From contig JBJKSB010000103.1 of NCBI GenBank assembly GCA_046704385.1, forward strand, positions 1 to 64,000: DNA of 64,000 bases, given 5' to 3'. The notes below the pieces were generated by a model, which was given only the letters and a program-made list of their open reading frames with translations, was not told the DNA's origin and searched no databases. Source of the DNA: GH45 sp046704385. GTDB taxonomy: Bacteria > Bacteroidota > Bacteroidia > Bacteroidales > SZUA-534. Each line of letters begins with the position of its first letter. Position 1 is the stretch's first letter. Of the stretch, positions 8,220-16,829 are shown one piece after another. The translations under genes were made by a program, and so were the position numbers.

Positions 8220-10205
8220 TTAATTTAATGTAAGCTTTGCAATCCGACTGTATTGTCCTGACTTAACTTTGATCAGATAAATACCTGACTCAGAGGCATA
8301 ATCATGCAAATCAAAGGTAAATGTGTTTGATCCAGGGCCTGTGTTTTGAGGTTTAAATTCAGCCACTTTGGTACCAATAATTGAATAAACCTCAATTTTA
8401 ACTTCCTGATTATTTTCCGGATAAAATTCAACTGAAACTTTATTTGTTGCCGGATTTGGAAATATCTTTAATGATTTATCATCACTTTGTGTTTTTTTAA
8501 TACCGGTATATCCTTCTTTGGCAGTTACAGTTATAAAGCTCTGATTACTATAATCAAGACTGTCATAAACCACCAATGAAAAAACATAATCGCCTGCTAT
8601 ATAAAATTTACATTGTGGTTTTTCACTATCGGCCTTTAATAAATCGGTAGTACTACCTTCGGGCCATGATTCCAATGCCCATTTATAAGTCAACGCATCA
8701 CCATCGGCATCATAACTTTTTGAACCGTCAAATTTGAAAAACTTATCCAGTGCACTTATAGTATCATTGCCAGCTACTGCAACCGGTGGTGTATTGAATG
8801 CCCTTACACTTAATGCTTTATACGCTGGTACACTTTCATTTATACCTGACGAAACAACGAGTTTAATGGTGTAGTTTCCTGCAACATCAGGTTTAAAAGA
8901 TGCTATAATTTCATCAGCTTTTTGGATGACAGCAGTACTTCCGTCGGGTTTTGATTCAATAGTCCAGTTGTAGGAAGTAATTTCTTCCCCGTCGGGATCG
9001 TAACTTTTATAACCATTAAACTCTGAGGTTCGGCCTACAACTCCTTTTTGTGTGCTTTCTGTAATGGCAAATGGTGCAGCCGATCCAACATGTCCGGCCG
9101 TCAACAAACGTGCTATATGCACATAATGACCACTTACACTGCTTTGGTCAATATTTTTTATATGTACAATGTGATTCCCATCAGACAAACCTTCCTGAAT
9201 GAGTGTAAAAGCATATCTTGTACCCCAATCTTCATTCATCCAGGCATCAATAATTTTTTTCTCACCGTCGTCAATCCATACTTCTGCTTTACCGCGGTTG
9301 GCATCATCGTTTTGGGTAAAAATCAGCGAAAAAGCATTTCCTATTACCTGAAAATCAATTTGGTCGCCTGCATTTTCACTTATCCAACCCGAACTGGCAA
9401 TTTTCCAACCTGAGTTTGCATAAGGTATTATATTATCAGAAAAAAACTGATAGGTGTGTGAATAAGTATCGGTAACCAACGGTGTAGGTAAAACCGTATC
9501 AATAGCTGGCAGGCTATCGTGTGCAGGTAAAGTGCTGTATAACGAATCAAGCTTTTCTTTAATAAAATCGGCAACATAAGCCATACCCACATCGTTGGGA
9601 TGCAATCCATCCACAAAAATGCTGTTCAGATCAACACCATCGGCTGCCACACGATCATCAATTTTATCGGCAAAACTAACCATCGGTATACCATAATAAT
9701 CTGCAACCAGTTTATGACTTGCCTGGGCAGTAGTACCATCTTCCATTTTAAGTGTGAGAATCATAACCCCCGGATGGTTTTCAGCTGACAAGATTTGTTG
9801 AACCAATCCCTCCATCATTTTCTCTGCCAGGTCTCCTTCCACATCGTTAACAGCAAACTCAATTACTACAAAATCGGGATTTTGCTTAAGCAAATCGTCA
9901 TAAGCTCTGTGTACTCCAATATCGGAACCGGTACCTCCCCAGCCGGCATTAATCAGTTCTACTGTACTGTCGGGGAAAGTAGTTTGCCACCAATCAGCCA
10001 TTAAGTTTGCCCAGCGTTTGTCGGCTGTTGACGCAGCATAACCCTCGGTGATAGAACCCCCAATTACTCCAATTTTTAGATGTTTGCCCTGCCTGCCCTT
10101 GTCCATGGCTTTATAGATACGTGCAGGTTCAAATTTTCCTGTTTGTGCAAAGGATGTCACAATCAGTACAAACAAAACAAATATTGAAAGAATAACTTTT
10201 TTCAT
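8220..10205 (-). CDS. SGNH esterase with PKD-like domains and T9SS sorting domain
   Basis: Starting from the ATG at 10205, which is preceded by GGGGGA, the protein is 661 aa with a signal peptide ending near SFAQ. An SGNH hydrolase domain follows: GVIGGSITEGY (S51), an NDVE block and DGLHPNDVG supplying Asp/His. A jelly-roll-like segment (about 240-375), two PKD-like modules (about 380-570, each with the SYDPDGEEIT or SYDADGDALT signature) and a C-terminal T9SS type A domain (KIFPNPATNKVSVEF to the end) come next. It is therefore exported through the type IX system and fixed at the surface. It probably deacetylates the polymer, complementing the CE2 enzyme. The ATG at 10226 overlaps the alpha-galactosidase stop and is less likely. 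Confidence 0.86.
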   Translation of the reverse strand: MKKVILSIFVLFVLIVTSFAQTGKFEPARIYKAMDKGRQGKHLKIGVIGGSITEGYAASTADKRWANLMADWWQTTFPDSTVELINAGWGGTGSDIGVHRAYDDLLKQNPDFVVIEFAVNDVEGDLAEKMMEGLVQQILSAENHPGVMILTLKMEDGTTAQASHKLVADYYGIPMVSFADKIDDRVAADGVDLNSIFVDGLHPNDVGMAYVADFIKEKLDSLYSTLPAHDSLPAIDTVLPTPLVTDTYSHTYQFFSDNIIPYANSGWKIASSGWISENAGDQIDFQVIGNAFSLIFTQNDDANRGKAEVWIDDGEKKIIDAWMNEDWGTRYAFTLIQEGLSDGNHIVHIKNIDQSSVSGHYVHIARLLTAGHVGSAAPFAITESTQKGVVGRTSEFNGYKSYDPDGEEITSYNWTIESKPDGSTAVIQKADEIIASFKPDVAGNYTIKLVVSSGINESVPAYKALSVRAFNTPPVAVAGNDTISALDKFFKFDGSKSYDADGDALTYKWALESWPEGSTTDLLKADSEKPQCKFYIAGDYVFSLVVYDSLDYSNQSFITVTAKEGYTGIKKTQSDDKSLKIFPNPATNKVSVEFYPENNQEVKIEVYSIIGTKVAEFKPQNTGPGSNTFTFDLHDYASESGIYLIKVKSGQYSRIAKLTLN

Positions 10206-10225
10206 AATTTCCCCCATTATTTTCA

Positions 10226-11437
10226 TTATTTTTTGGTTAATGTCAACATCAAAACATCATGTCCCGGAACTGTTGTTTTAAGACTCTTTTTTGTGTTTCC
10301 CAATTTTTTATGAGTCCAATCATTGTACAGTTCATATTCTTCTTTTGAAAAATCAGCTTTTCGTCCTGAAAGTTTATCGATTAATGGATTGGCCTGCCAA
10401 TCATAATCGATAGCAGCATCAGCTTTAGCACGATTTAAAAAACAAACAGCGAAATTTCCGTGTTGCAGAGGTTTTACCCAAAAATCAACACTATCGATAA
10501 CCGATTGTTTGTAAGCCTGAATACCAAGTGAATCCTGATTAACAGCTATTGCATCTTTGTTAGTAAGAATCTCAAGTGTTTCGTCTGACATTTTACGCAA
10601 ATCGTTACCGGCAATCAAAGGAGCTGCCAGCATACACCACATGCTAAAATGTGCCCGGTCTTCATTCACTGTCATTCCATTTCCTATTTCCATCATATCA
10701 GGATCGTTCCAGTGATCGGGTCCGGCCACTTTGCGTAACATCTCGTTATCGCGCATATCAATAATTTTGGTAACACCCCACGACGACCAGCTTCCGTGGC
10801 TATACTCACAATCGAAGCAAGGGTAAATATCACCCGAAATTCGCCACAGGTGTCCGATAGGTTGTGCCCATTCCCAAGGTTGATTATCGCCCCATTCGCA
10901 AATACTGAATACCATTGGCCTGCCAGCTGCGTACAAGGCATTCCTCATAGTAAGATAAGCTCCTTCAGCCTTAAGTCCGTCGGTATTGCACCAATCGTAT
11001 TTCAGGTAATCGATACCCCATTTAGCATATTGCATGGCATCCTGGTATTCGTGCCCACGGCTTCCCGGATGTCCTCCACAGGTTTGCCAGCCGGCATCGG
11101 AATAAATTCCCAGTTTCAGACCCTTGCTGTGTACATAATCGGCAAGTGCCTTCATTCCATTCGGGAAACGTTCAGCGTTTGGATGGATAAATCCCAGACT
11201 ATCGCGTTCACCATGCCAGCAATCGTCAATATTAATATACTGATAACCCGCATCTTTCATACCCGTAGAAACCATGGCATCGGCCATTTCGCGAATTATC
11301 TCTTCGTTTATGTCACAGGCAAAATGATTCCAACTGTTCCAACCCATAGGTGGTGTCAGCGCCATTCCTTCAAATTTTTGTGCCTTTAAGCCTATGGTTG
11401 CCAGTAAGGCCAATGTAATAATTGATAATTTTTTCAT
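10226..11437 (-). CDS. GH27 alpha-galactosidase
   Basis: This 403-aa protein has a signal peptide (about 20 aa, cut near LKAQ) and the GH27 opening LTPPMGWNSWNHFACDINE. The nucleophile Asp lies in YLKYDWCN (D148) and the acid/base Asp in RISGDIYPCF (D203). The barrel is followed by the short C-terminal beta domain usual for the family, and length is normal. It removes alpha-1,6-galactose branches from galactomannan or galactomannooligosaccharides, exposing the backbone to mannanases. It has no lipobox, so a periplasmic location is likely. It lies 29 bp after the GH26 gene in the same operon. Confidence 0.94.
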   Translation of the reverse strand: MKKLSIITLALLATIGLKAQKFEGMALTPPMGWNSWNHFACDINEEIIREMADAMVSTGMKDAGYQYINIDDCWHGERDSLGFIHPNAERFPNGMKALADYVHSKGLKLGIYSDAGWQTCGGHPGSRGHEYQDAMQYAKWGIDYLKYDWCNTDGLKAEGAYLTMRNALYAAGRPMVFSICEWGDNQPWEWAQPIGHLWRISGDIYPCFDCEYSHGSWSSWGVTKIIDMRDNEMLRKVAGPDHWNDPDMMEIGNGMTVNEDRAHFSMWCMLAAPLIAGNDLRKMSDETLEILTNKDAIAVNQDSLGIQAYKQSVIDSVDFWVKPLQHGNFAVCFLNRAKADAAIDYDWQANPLIDKLSGRKADFSKEEYELYNDWTHKKLGNTKKSLKTTVPGHDVLMLTLTKK

Positions 11438-11466
11438 TATTGCTCTTTATTAATAATCCGGTTGTA

Positions 11467-12525
11467 TTAATATCCTCTCATTTTCAACACTTCGTCAGCA
11501 GTAAGACATTTTTCGGAATTAAAAATCTCTTTAAGTTTTTCAACTGAATTGTTTTTATAACCCAGGTCGCTCCACATCATAAACCAGGTATACCCACTTT
11601 GATCGTCCATTTCCTGCAATGTTGGTATGGTACTGCATTCACCAATAGCAAATGGTCGTTTACCAGCAATCTCTTTGATATCATTATACCACTCTTTTCG
11701 GAATACCACATTAGTATCAGGTTCCGGGTAAATATCAAGTGAAACAATATCCACATATTTATCACCGGGATAATACTCTTTTAGTCCATGCCATGGCTTA
11801 TCGGGGCTCCATACCCAAATAAGGTTATTTAGCTTATGATAATTGGTAAAACGATCGTAAAGCATTTTCCACATTTTTGGAAAACCATTTTCGCCGGTTT
11901 TGCCGCCCCACCAGAACCACTTACCATTCATTTCATGATAAGGCCGGAATAAAACCGGAATGTGTTTATCCTGCAATTTTTTAAATTCAGCAGCCAGTCG
12001 GTCAACATATTCTTTCCATGTAGTGTTGGCTGCAGTACCATCGGTTAAAATATCGTTCCATTGCTCAGGAGTAAGTTTAGTTTGCACACCTCCCACAAAA
12101 GGACAGGGTTCTCCCACATATGGATCAGCCTGATGATAGGTCATGGTAATGATACTTCCCCTATTATGCTGTTTAATAATTTCAGGTACCAGTAAGGGTC
12201 GGTATTTAATATTGTCTATGTCGTGTGATGAATCTGCAAAACCATAATCACAACCCCATAATCCAGGATATTTACCGGTTAGCAAATACATAGAATCAGT
12301 ATATACTGACATTTTACCCAGATAATTATGCTGCCCGGTAATTACATATTTTCCCTGAATGCTGTAAAGGAATTTCAATAACTGTTTAGCTTCAGGAGTA
12401 GCATTGGGGTTAACAGTTTTAACTTCCGTATTATTATCGGCAGTTTTACTTTTGGATGTATTATTTTGACAGGCCCAACTTGCCAAAAATAATAACAACA
12501 ACGAAACAACAAATTTAGTTTTCAT
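11467..12525 (-). CDS. GH26 endo-beta-1,4-mannanase, lipoprotein
   Basis: This 352-aa lipoprotein has the lipobox ASWAC (Cys 19) and a low-complexity linker rich in Asn/Thr/Lys before the barrel. The acid/base is in FRPYHEMNGKWFWWG (E198) and the nucleophile in FAIGECSTIP (E296), both diagnostic of GH26 mannanases. The aromatic-rich acid/base region is the usual mannan-binding cleft. It should cut beta-1,4-mannan or glucomannan internally, releasing mainly short oligosaccharides such as mannobiose. Its neighbours are the GPH symporter upstream (24 bp) and GH27 downstream, consistent with one transcript. Confidence 0.94.
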   Translation of the reverse strand: MKTKFVVSLLLLFLASWACQNNTSKSKTADNNTEVKTVNPNATPEAKQLLKFLYSIQGKYVITGQHNYLGKMSVYTDSMYLLTGKYPGLWGCDYGFADSSHDIDNIKYRPLLVPEIIKQHNRGSIITMTYHQADPYVGEPCPFVGGVQTKLTPEQWNDILTDGTAANTTWKEYVDRLAAEFKKLQDKHIPVLFRPYHEMNGKWFWWGGKTGENGFPKMWKMLYDRFTNYHKLNNLIWVWSPDKPWHGLKEYYPGDKYVDIVSLDIYPEPDTNVVFRKEWYNDIKEIAGKRPFAIGECSTIPTLQEMDDQSGYTWFMMWSDLGYKNNSVEKLKEIFNSEKCLTADEVLKMRGY

Positions 12526-12549
12526 AACGGTCTAGTTTATAATTATAAT

Positions 12550-13935
12550 CTATATTTCCTTATTTTTGGCTCTACGCACCTCTAATTCTTCACAAATTTG
12601 TTTTACATGCTTATCGCTAAGCTGATAGGCATACATAAACAAACCGGAAATTAAGGCTGCTATTCCGGGAATGATACTCAACATTACTTTTATCCCGTTA
12701 ATGGTCTCGGGCGCTTGTTCCACATTTGCCTTGAATCCATAAAAAGCGAGCAACCATAATGTTATGGAACCCCCCAAAGTCCAGCCCAGTTTTTGAGTCA
12801 TACTCGAAGCTGAGAAAACCAAACCCGTTGCCCTTCGGCCGGTTTTCCACTCGGAATAATCAGCTGTGTCGGCATACATTGACCAAAGCAAAGGGAATAT
12901 AATACCGGCACAAAAACTTACCAGGGCCTGCAGAATGTAAACATATATTACCATTTCCTTATTACACATGTAAAACAAGGCACTTAAAATGGCAGCCCCA
13001 AACATGGCATACATAAAGGTTTTGCGTTTCCCCAACCTGGCCGAAATCGGTTTTGCCAGGGCTACCCCAAACATGTTAAAAGCCTGACCCAGTAATAAAT
13101 ACAAGGTACTGAAGGCAAAGGTCATTTTCGAGATGGCAACTGCTGATTCGTCTCCAATATAATACTTAAAATAATACATAGCTACCCCGTCACGAACCGA
13201 ATTAAATATTAATGTCATTACTCCGGCTCCCAGTAATACAAACCATGGAGCATTCTTCATCAGGTTTCTAAGGTCTTCCTTTAAATTGTTCTGTTGACTT
13301 GTGGGTACCTTTATCCTTTCACGGGTCCAGGAAAATGTCAGCACAAATAAAATGACCGCTATGGTGCCTATTATAACCATGGTAAGCTGGTAGGCTGTGG
13401 TTTCTGCCACACTCTGCTTAAAAAAGTCGAGCAGTGGTTGATATATGGCTACTACCAGTAAGCTACCTCCAAAAGCAAATACCATACGGAACGATGCCAG
13501 GCTGGTCCGGTTGTTTGAATCGCCCGACATTACTCCCAATAAGCTGGCATAGGGTACATTGATTGCAGTATAAACCATCATCATCAGGGTATAAGTTATG
13601 TAGGCATAAATTAGTCTGCCTGTGACAGTCATGTCCGGCGTGGTAAACAGCAGCACCCCAATTACACCAAAAGGAACAGCTACCCATAACAAATACGGTC
13701 TGAATTTGCCCCATCGCGTGTTGGTACGGTCGCCAATTACTCCCATAATAGGATCGTTGGCAGTATCCCAGATTCGTGTTATTAGAAACATGGTTCCGGC
13801 AGCAGCAGCCGATATTCCAAAAACATCCGTATAAAAAATGGCCAGGTAAAAGGTGAATATCTTCCAAAACATGGACGATGCTGCATCGCCAAAACCATAG
13901 CCTATCTTTTCTTTCAGTTTAATTGTGTCTGTCAT
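12550..13935 (-). CDS. GPH-family sugar:cation symporter (MFS fold)
   Basis: This 461-aa integral membrane protein has about 12 hydrophobic segments and no signal peptide. The N-terminal KEKIGYGFGDAASSMFW and the cytoplasmic loop motif RIWDTANDPIMGVIGDRT are hallmarks of the glycoside-pentoside-hexuronide symporter family. A late TADYSEWKTGRRATGLV is also typical. In Bacteroidota mannan loci this transporter carries mannobiose or short manno-oligosaccharides across the inner membrane, where the neighbouring epimerase and GH130 phosphorylase act; that substrate is inferred from context. It lies 40 bp from the epimerase gene. Confidence 0.92.
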   Translation of the reverse strand: MTDTIKLKEKIGYGFGDAASSMFWKIFTFYLAIFYTDVFGISAAAAGTMFLITRIWDTANDPIMGVIGDRTNTRWGKFRPYLLWVAVPFGVIGVLLFTTPDMTVTGRLIYAYITYTLMMMVYTAINVPYASLLGVMSGDSNNRTSLASFRMVFAFGGSLLVVAIYQPLLDFFKQSVAETTAYQLTMVIIGTIAVILFVLTFSWTRERIKVPTSQQNNLKEDLRNLMKNAPWFVLLGAGVMTLIFNSVRDGVAMYYFKYYIGDESAVAISKMTFAFSTLYLLLGQAFNMFGVALAKPISARLGKRKTFMYAMFGAAILSALFYMCNKEMVIYVYILQALVSFCAGIIFPLLWSMYADTADYSEWKTGRRATGLVFSASSMTQKLGWTLGGSITLWLLAFYGFKANVEQAPETINGIKVMLSIIPGIAALISGLFMYAYQLSDKHVKQICEELEVRRAKNKEI

Positions 13936-13975
13936 ACTTTCTTATATTTCCTGACTCAACTGGTGAGTTCTTTTG

Positions 13976-15157
13976 TTAATTAATTCGTTCCATTATCTCC
14001 ATGCACAAACGACTGTTATGGTAAGGGCATTTCCAGAACCCGGCTTTTTCATCCGTTTCATACGGTTTGCCTCCTTTATTTACCCGCCAGTACCATTCAC
14101 CATTTTTATGATCAATTATATATTTTTTAGTAAATTCCCAGCTGGTCCATGCTTTATCCAAAAACCCCGGATTGCTGCTTATTTCCCAGGCATTAAAAAA
14201 GCCAACCACAGCTTCAGCCTGTGGCCACCAATGCTTATCGGTATCCAGGTGATTTTTACCTGGCTCAAACTCATTATAAAGTCCTCCATCCTTATCCAAA
14301 CCTTTCAGGCTAACTTCGGCCATATTTACCGATATCGGTTTAACTTTTTCGATAATATCTTTATCTCCCAAAACATGAGCCGCCTCATAAAGCAACCATG
14401 AACATTCTATATCGTGACCAAAGGATATAATATCAGATTTAAGATTCCAGTAATCATCAAAAAACAGGTTCAGGTTATAATTCTTATTTATAAATTGATT
14501 GATAAACAGGTTTATTAAATTCTCAAGGGCCTTTTGAATACGTTCTGTTTTATGCACCCGGTACAAATTGGTATAAGCTTCAAGAATATGCAGATGCGTA
14601 TTCATTGTTTTGCTTTCATTGGCATCTTTTTCACTTAATCTGACATCTTCTAACTTGTTCCAATCTTCTGTAAATGCTTCAAAATACCCGTTATAGATTT
14701 TATCGAGGCTGTATTTTTCAATATACTCAAAAACATCCAGGGCAAGGTCCAGTGCTACCTGATCGTTCGTAATTTTATAAAATTCAGTCAGACCATAAAT
14801 GGCAAATGCGTTGGCATAAATTTGTTTACGACCGTTTTTTGGTTTTCCTGAAGCATCAAGTTCCCAGTATATCCCACCATGAACCCGGTCCACAAAATGC
14901 TCATAGATATATTGATAGGCCCGGTACGCCATTTTCAGATACTCACTTTTTTTAGTCAACCGGTAAGCCGACGAAAAAGTCCAAAGAATTCTTGCGTTGA
15001 GTATCGAACCTTTTGGTGAATCCTGAATTTTATTGTTATTATGGTCCACCTTTCCAATAAAGCCCCCGTTTACTTCATCCACGGCATATTCCATCCAATA
15101 GTTCAGGATATGGGTTAATTCAAGTGATAATTCTGCTTTGAGTTGTTGTTTATTCAT
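13976..15157 (-). CDS. AGE-family 2-epimerase, probable mannobiose/cellobiose 2-epimerase
   Basis: This 393-aa protein has no signal peptide and is presumably cytoplasmic. It has the (alpha/alpha)6-barrel motifs of N-acylglucosamine/cellobiose 2-epimerases: MNTHLHILEAYTNL, FGHDIECSWLL, KHWWPQAEAVVGF and the C-terminal CPYHNSRLCMEI, which together supply the catalytic His residues. The known pathway partner is GH130 mannosylglucose phosphorylase. Epimerization turns beta-1,4-mannobiose into mannosyl-glucose, which the phosphorylase splits. Both genes are in this locus together with mannanases and a symporter, so mannobiose 2-epimerase is favoured over cellobiose 2-epimerase. Confidence 0.9.
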   Translation of the reverse strand: MNKQQLKAELSLELTHILNYWMEYAVDEVNGGFIGKVDHNNNKIQDSPKGSILNARILWTFSSAYRLTKKSEYLKMAYRAYQYIYEHFVDRVHGGIYWELDASGKPKNGRKQIYANAFAIYGLTEFYKITNDQVALDLALDVFEYIEKYSLDKIYNGYFEAFTEDWNKLEDVRLSEKDANESKTMNTHLHILEAYTNLYRVHKTERIQKALENLINLFINQFINKNYNLNLFFDDYWNLKSDIISFGHDIECSWLLYEAAHVLGDKDIIEKVKPISVNMAEVSLKGLDKDGGLYNEFEPGKNHLDTDKHWWPQAEAVVGFFNAWEISSNPGFLDKAWTSWEFTKKYIIDHKNGEWYWRVNKGGKPYETDEKAGFWKCPYHNSRLCMEIMERIN

Positions 15158-15257
15158 GTGAATATTTCAATTCATTATGTCTTGTAAACCAAACAATATT
15201 GCGTAATAATGACAATAACTTCATTGTATTTTAGAGTTTTATCCCGGCCCAGAATTT

Positions 15258-15370
15258 TGACTTCCTCCCCTTATTATGGGAGATACCTACAGGCAGAGGG
15301 ATAAATTGTTATGAAATATATTTTATCACCCTTTTAGCTGTAGCCATTTTCCCTCAGAGAGGGAAAAAAG
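15258..15370. repeat. Diverged inverted-repeat element sharing the AGCTGTAGCCAT core, copy B
   Basis: The left arm (CTTCCTCCCCTTATTATGGG at 15262-15281, then AGATACCTACAGGCAGAGGG) aligns with the reverse complement of the right arm (CCCTTTTAGCTGTAGCCAT, about 15329-15347, then TTTCCCTCAGAGAGGG). The arms are separated by about 30 AT-rich bases. The right arm shares TTTAGCTGTAGCCAT with the repeat at 3971-3987. It occupies most of the 262-bp gap between the GH5 and epimerase genes, and no coding sequence is visible there. Confidence 0.55.
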
Positions 15371-15419
15371 TAATTTCATTTAGCCTGTATAATATATTAT
15401 TCATCTATTTTTATTTATT

Positions 15420-16736
15420 TCATTCATTAATCCTACCAAACTCTATATTGTATTTTTTAATAATGTTCATCGTTGTTGTATCCGTAGGATAAACTGAATT
15501 CAAGCCCTGTTCCTCCTGAGGAGGGTCTCCAGAATATGGGTCACCGGGTTTCCAGTATTTTTGTCCATCAATAGGATGTGTGAATCCACCAAATGCCCAA
15601 AAGTTACATCCTACTAAGAGATTGTTTTGCTGAACACTTTTTGCTACCTGGCCAAATATATATTCATAATACTTATCACGGTATGTAGTTGGCGTACCCG
15701 GCAAAAAGTTCTCGTTATCGCGGGCCAGGCCAAATTCTTCAAGTACCAGGGGCTTATTCAGTTTCCTTGCTACTGCCAGGTGATCGTCAAAATATTTTTG
15801 AACCTGAACCAAAGCAAGCGGGAACGTTGAATCTGGCTTTTGATAGTTGTACCATCCCCAGTTTTTTACCCAAATATGAAAGGTAAGATAATCAATAGTT
15901 GGGTAGCTATGAATGGTATCAAAAAGTTCAAGAGATTCGGAACAACCCTTCGCCCCTTCGTTTCCGGTAGTTATCAAATGGTTGGGATCGAGTTTTTTTA
16001 TTAATTCCGATGTAGATTTTATCCAGCTTTTAAAAACTTCAAAATTATCTTCCGTCATGGGACGTGGTTCATTGGCCAGTTCCCAAGCCATAATTGCCGG
16101 ATCGTTTATATATTTTTTACCGTTAACCGAGTTGGTCCGGGTAACAATGCTTTCAACGTATTGATTCAGCTGTTTAATACAGGTATCACAGCTGTAAAAT
16201 TGTTTTTGATATTTACTAAAATCATTCCAAGTAAATTTATCAAGATTCGGGTTCACAAATTCGCCATAGCCGTTCCAGTTCAGATATTGGGCAAATCCGC
16301 CCGACCATTCCCAATTGTTACTGAGATAAAGTATGGCGACCATGTCGCGTTTACTAAGTTCATTTAAAAAATAATCGAGCCCTTCAAGTAATTTTGGACT
16401 ATAAATTCCCGGTTGTTTTACCAGGGCCGGTGTTACCCTGAACGGTTGATTGTCGGGACCTTCGGCACCCACCAGTACCCGAAGGTTATCAATACCGTTT
16501 TGTTTTAAAAAGTCAAGCTCTCTGGCCAGTCTTGCCCGGTTGCCTCCAATAGTATCTGCTGCCAGACTGGCTCCATACCAATAATTGGTTCCTACAAAAT
16601 GGTACAGCGAACCGTTTTTAATAAATTCTCCGTTTTCTATTTTAATAAAATCAGCCTTTTGCTCTGTTGTTTTGCACTCTGAAAAAAATAAGGTTATCCC
16701 TGTTATAATAATAGCTGATAGTAAAATGTGCTTCAT
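15420..16736 (-). CDS. GH5 endo-beta-mannanase (GH5_7-like), lipoprotein
   Basis: This 438-aa lipoprotein has a lipobox-like FFSEC near Cys 21. The motif AWELANEPRPM holds the acid/base Glu (E223) and LVLEEFGLARDNE the nucleophile (E334). The sequence FVGTNYWYGASLA near the start and the overall layout fit GH5 subfamily 7 mannanases. It cleaves beta-1,4-mannan internally and probably shares surface work with GH26; two mannanases of different families usually differ in product length or location. It is the first gene after the hairpin terminator that follows the surface-binding protein, so its expression may depend on readthrough or a separate promoter. Confidence 0.92.
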   Translation of the reverse strand: MKHILLSAIIITGITLFFSECKTTEQKADFIKIENGEFIKNGSLYHFVGTNYWYGASLAADTIGGNRARLARELDFLKQNGIDNLRVLVGAEGPDNQPFRVTPALVKQPGIYSPKLLEGLDYFLNELSKRDMVAILYLSNNWEWSGGFAQYLNWNGYGEFVNPNLDKFTWNDFSKYQKQFYSCDTCIKQLNQYVESIVTRTNSVNGKKYINDPAIMAWELANEPRPMTEDNFEVFKSWIKSTSELIKKLDPNHLITTGNEGAKGCSESLELFDTIHSYPTIDYLTFHIWVKNWGWYNYQKPDSTFPLALVQVQKYFDDHLAVARKLNKPLVLEEFGLARDNENFLPGTPTTYRDKYYEYIFGQVAKSVQQNNLLVGCNFWAFGGFTHPIDGQKYWKPGDPYSGDPPQEEQGLNSVYPTDTTTMNIIKKYNIEFGRINE

Positions 16737-16785
16737 GAAAGTTAACTAAATGTTGTTTCAAATAATTTATGGATCAATTTAATTA

Positions 16786-16819
16786 AAAATAGTGCAGGAA
16801 AAGATTCCTGCACTATTTT
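16786..16819 (-). terminator. Strong hairpin terminator closing the SusC/SusD/surface-protein segment
   Basis: A perfect 15-bp stem (AAAATAGTGCAGGAA at 16786-16800 with TTCCTGCACTATTTT at 16805-16819) has a 4-nt loop. On the minus strand it is followed by TTTTTAATTAAATT. It lies 10 bp past the stop of the CBM9-like protein and upstream of the GH5 gene, so it can lower enzyme-gene expression relative to SusC/SusD. Confidence 0.87.
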
Positions 16820-16829
16820 AATTTACCTA

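Noticed and set aside
9428..9616. Short frames overlapping the SGNH, SusC and HTCS genes on the opposite or shifted strands
   Set aside because: They lie fully inside genes with strong family motifs and carry none of their own.
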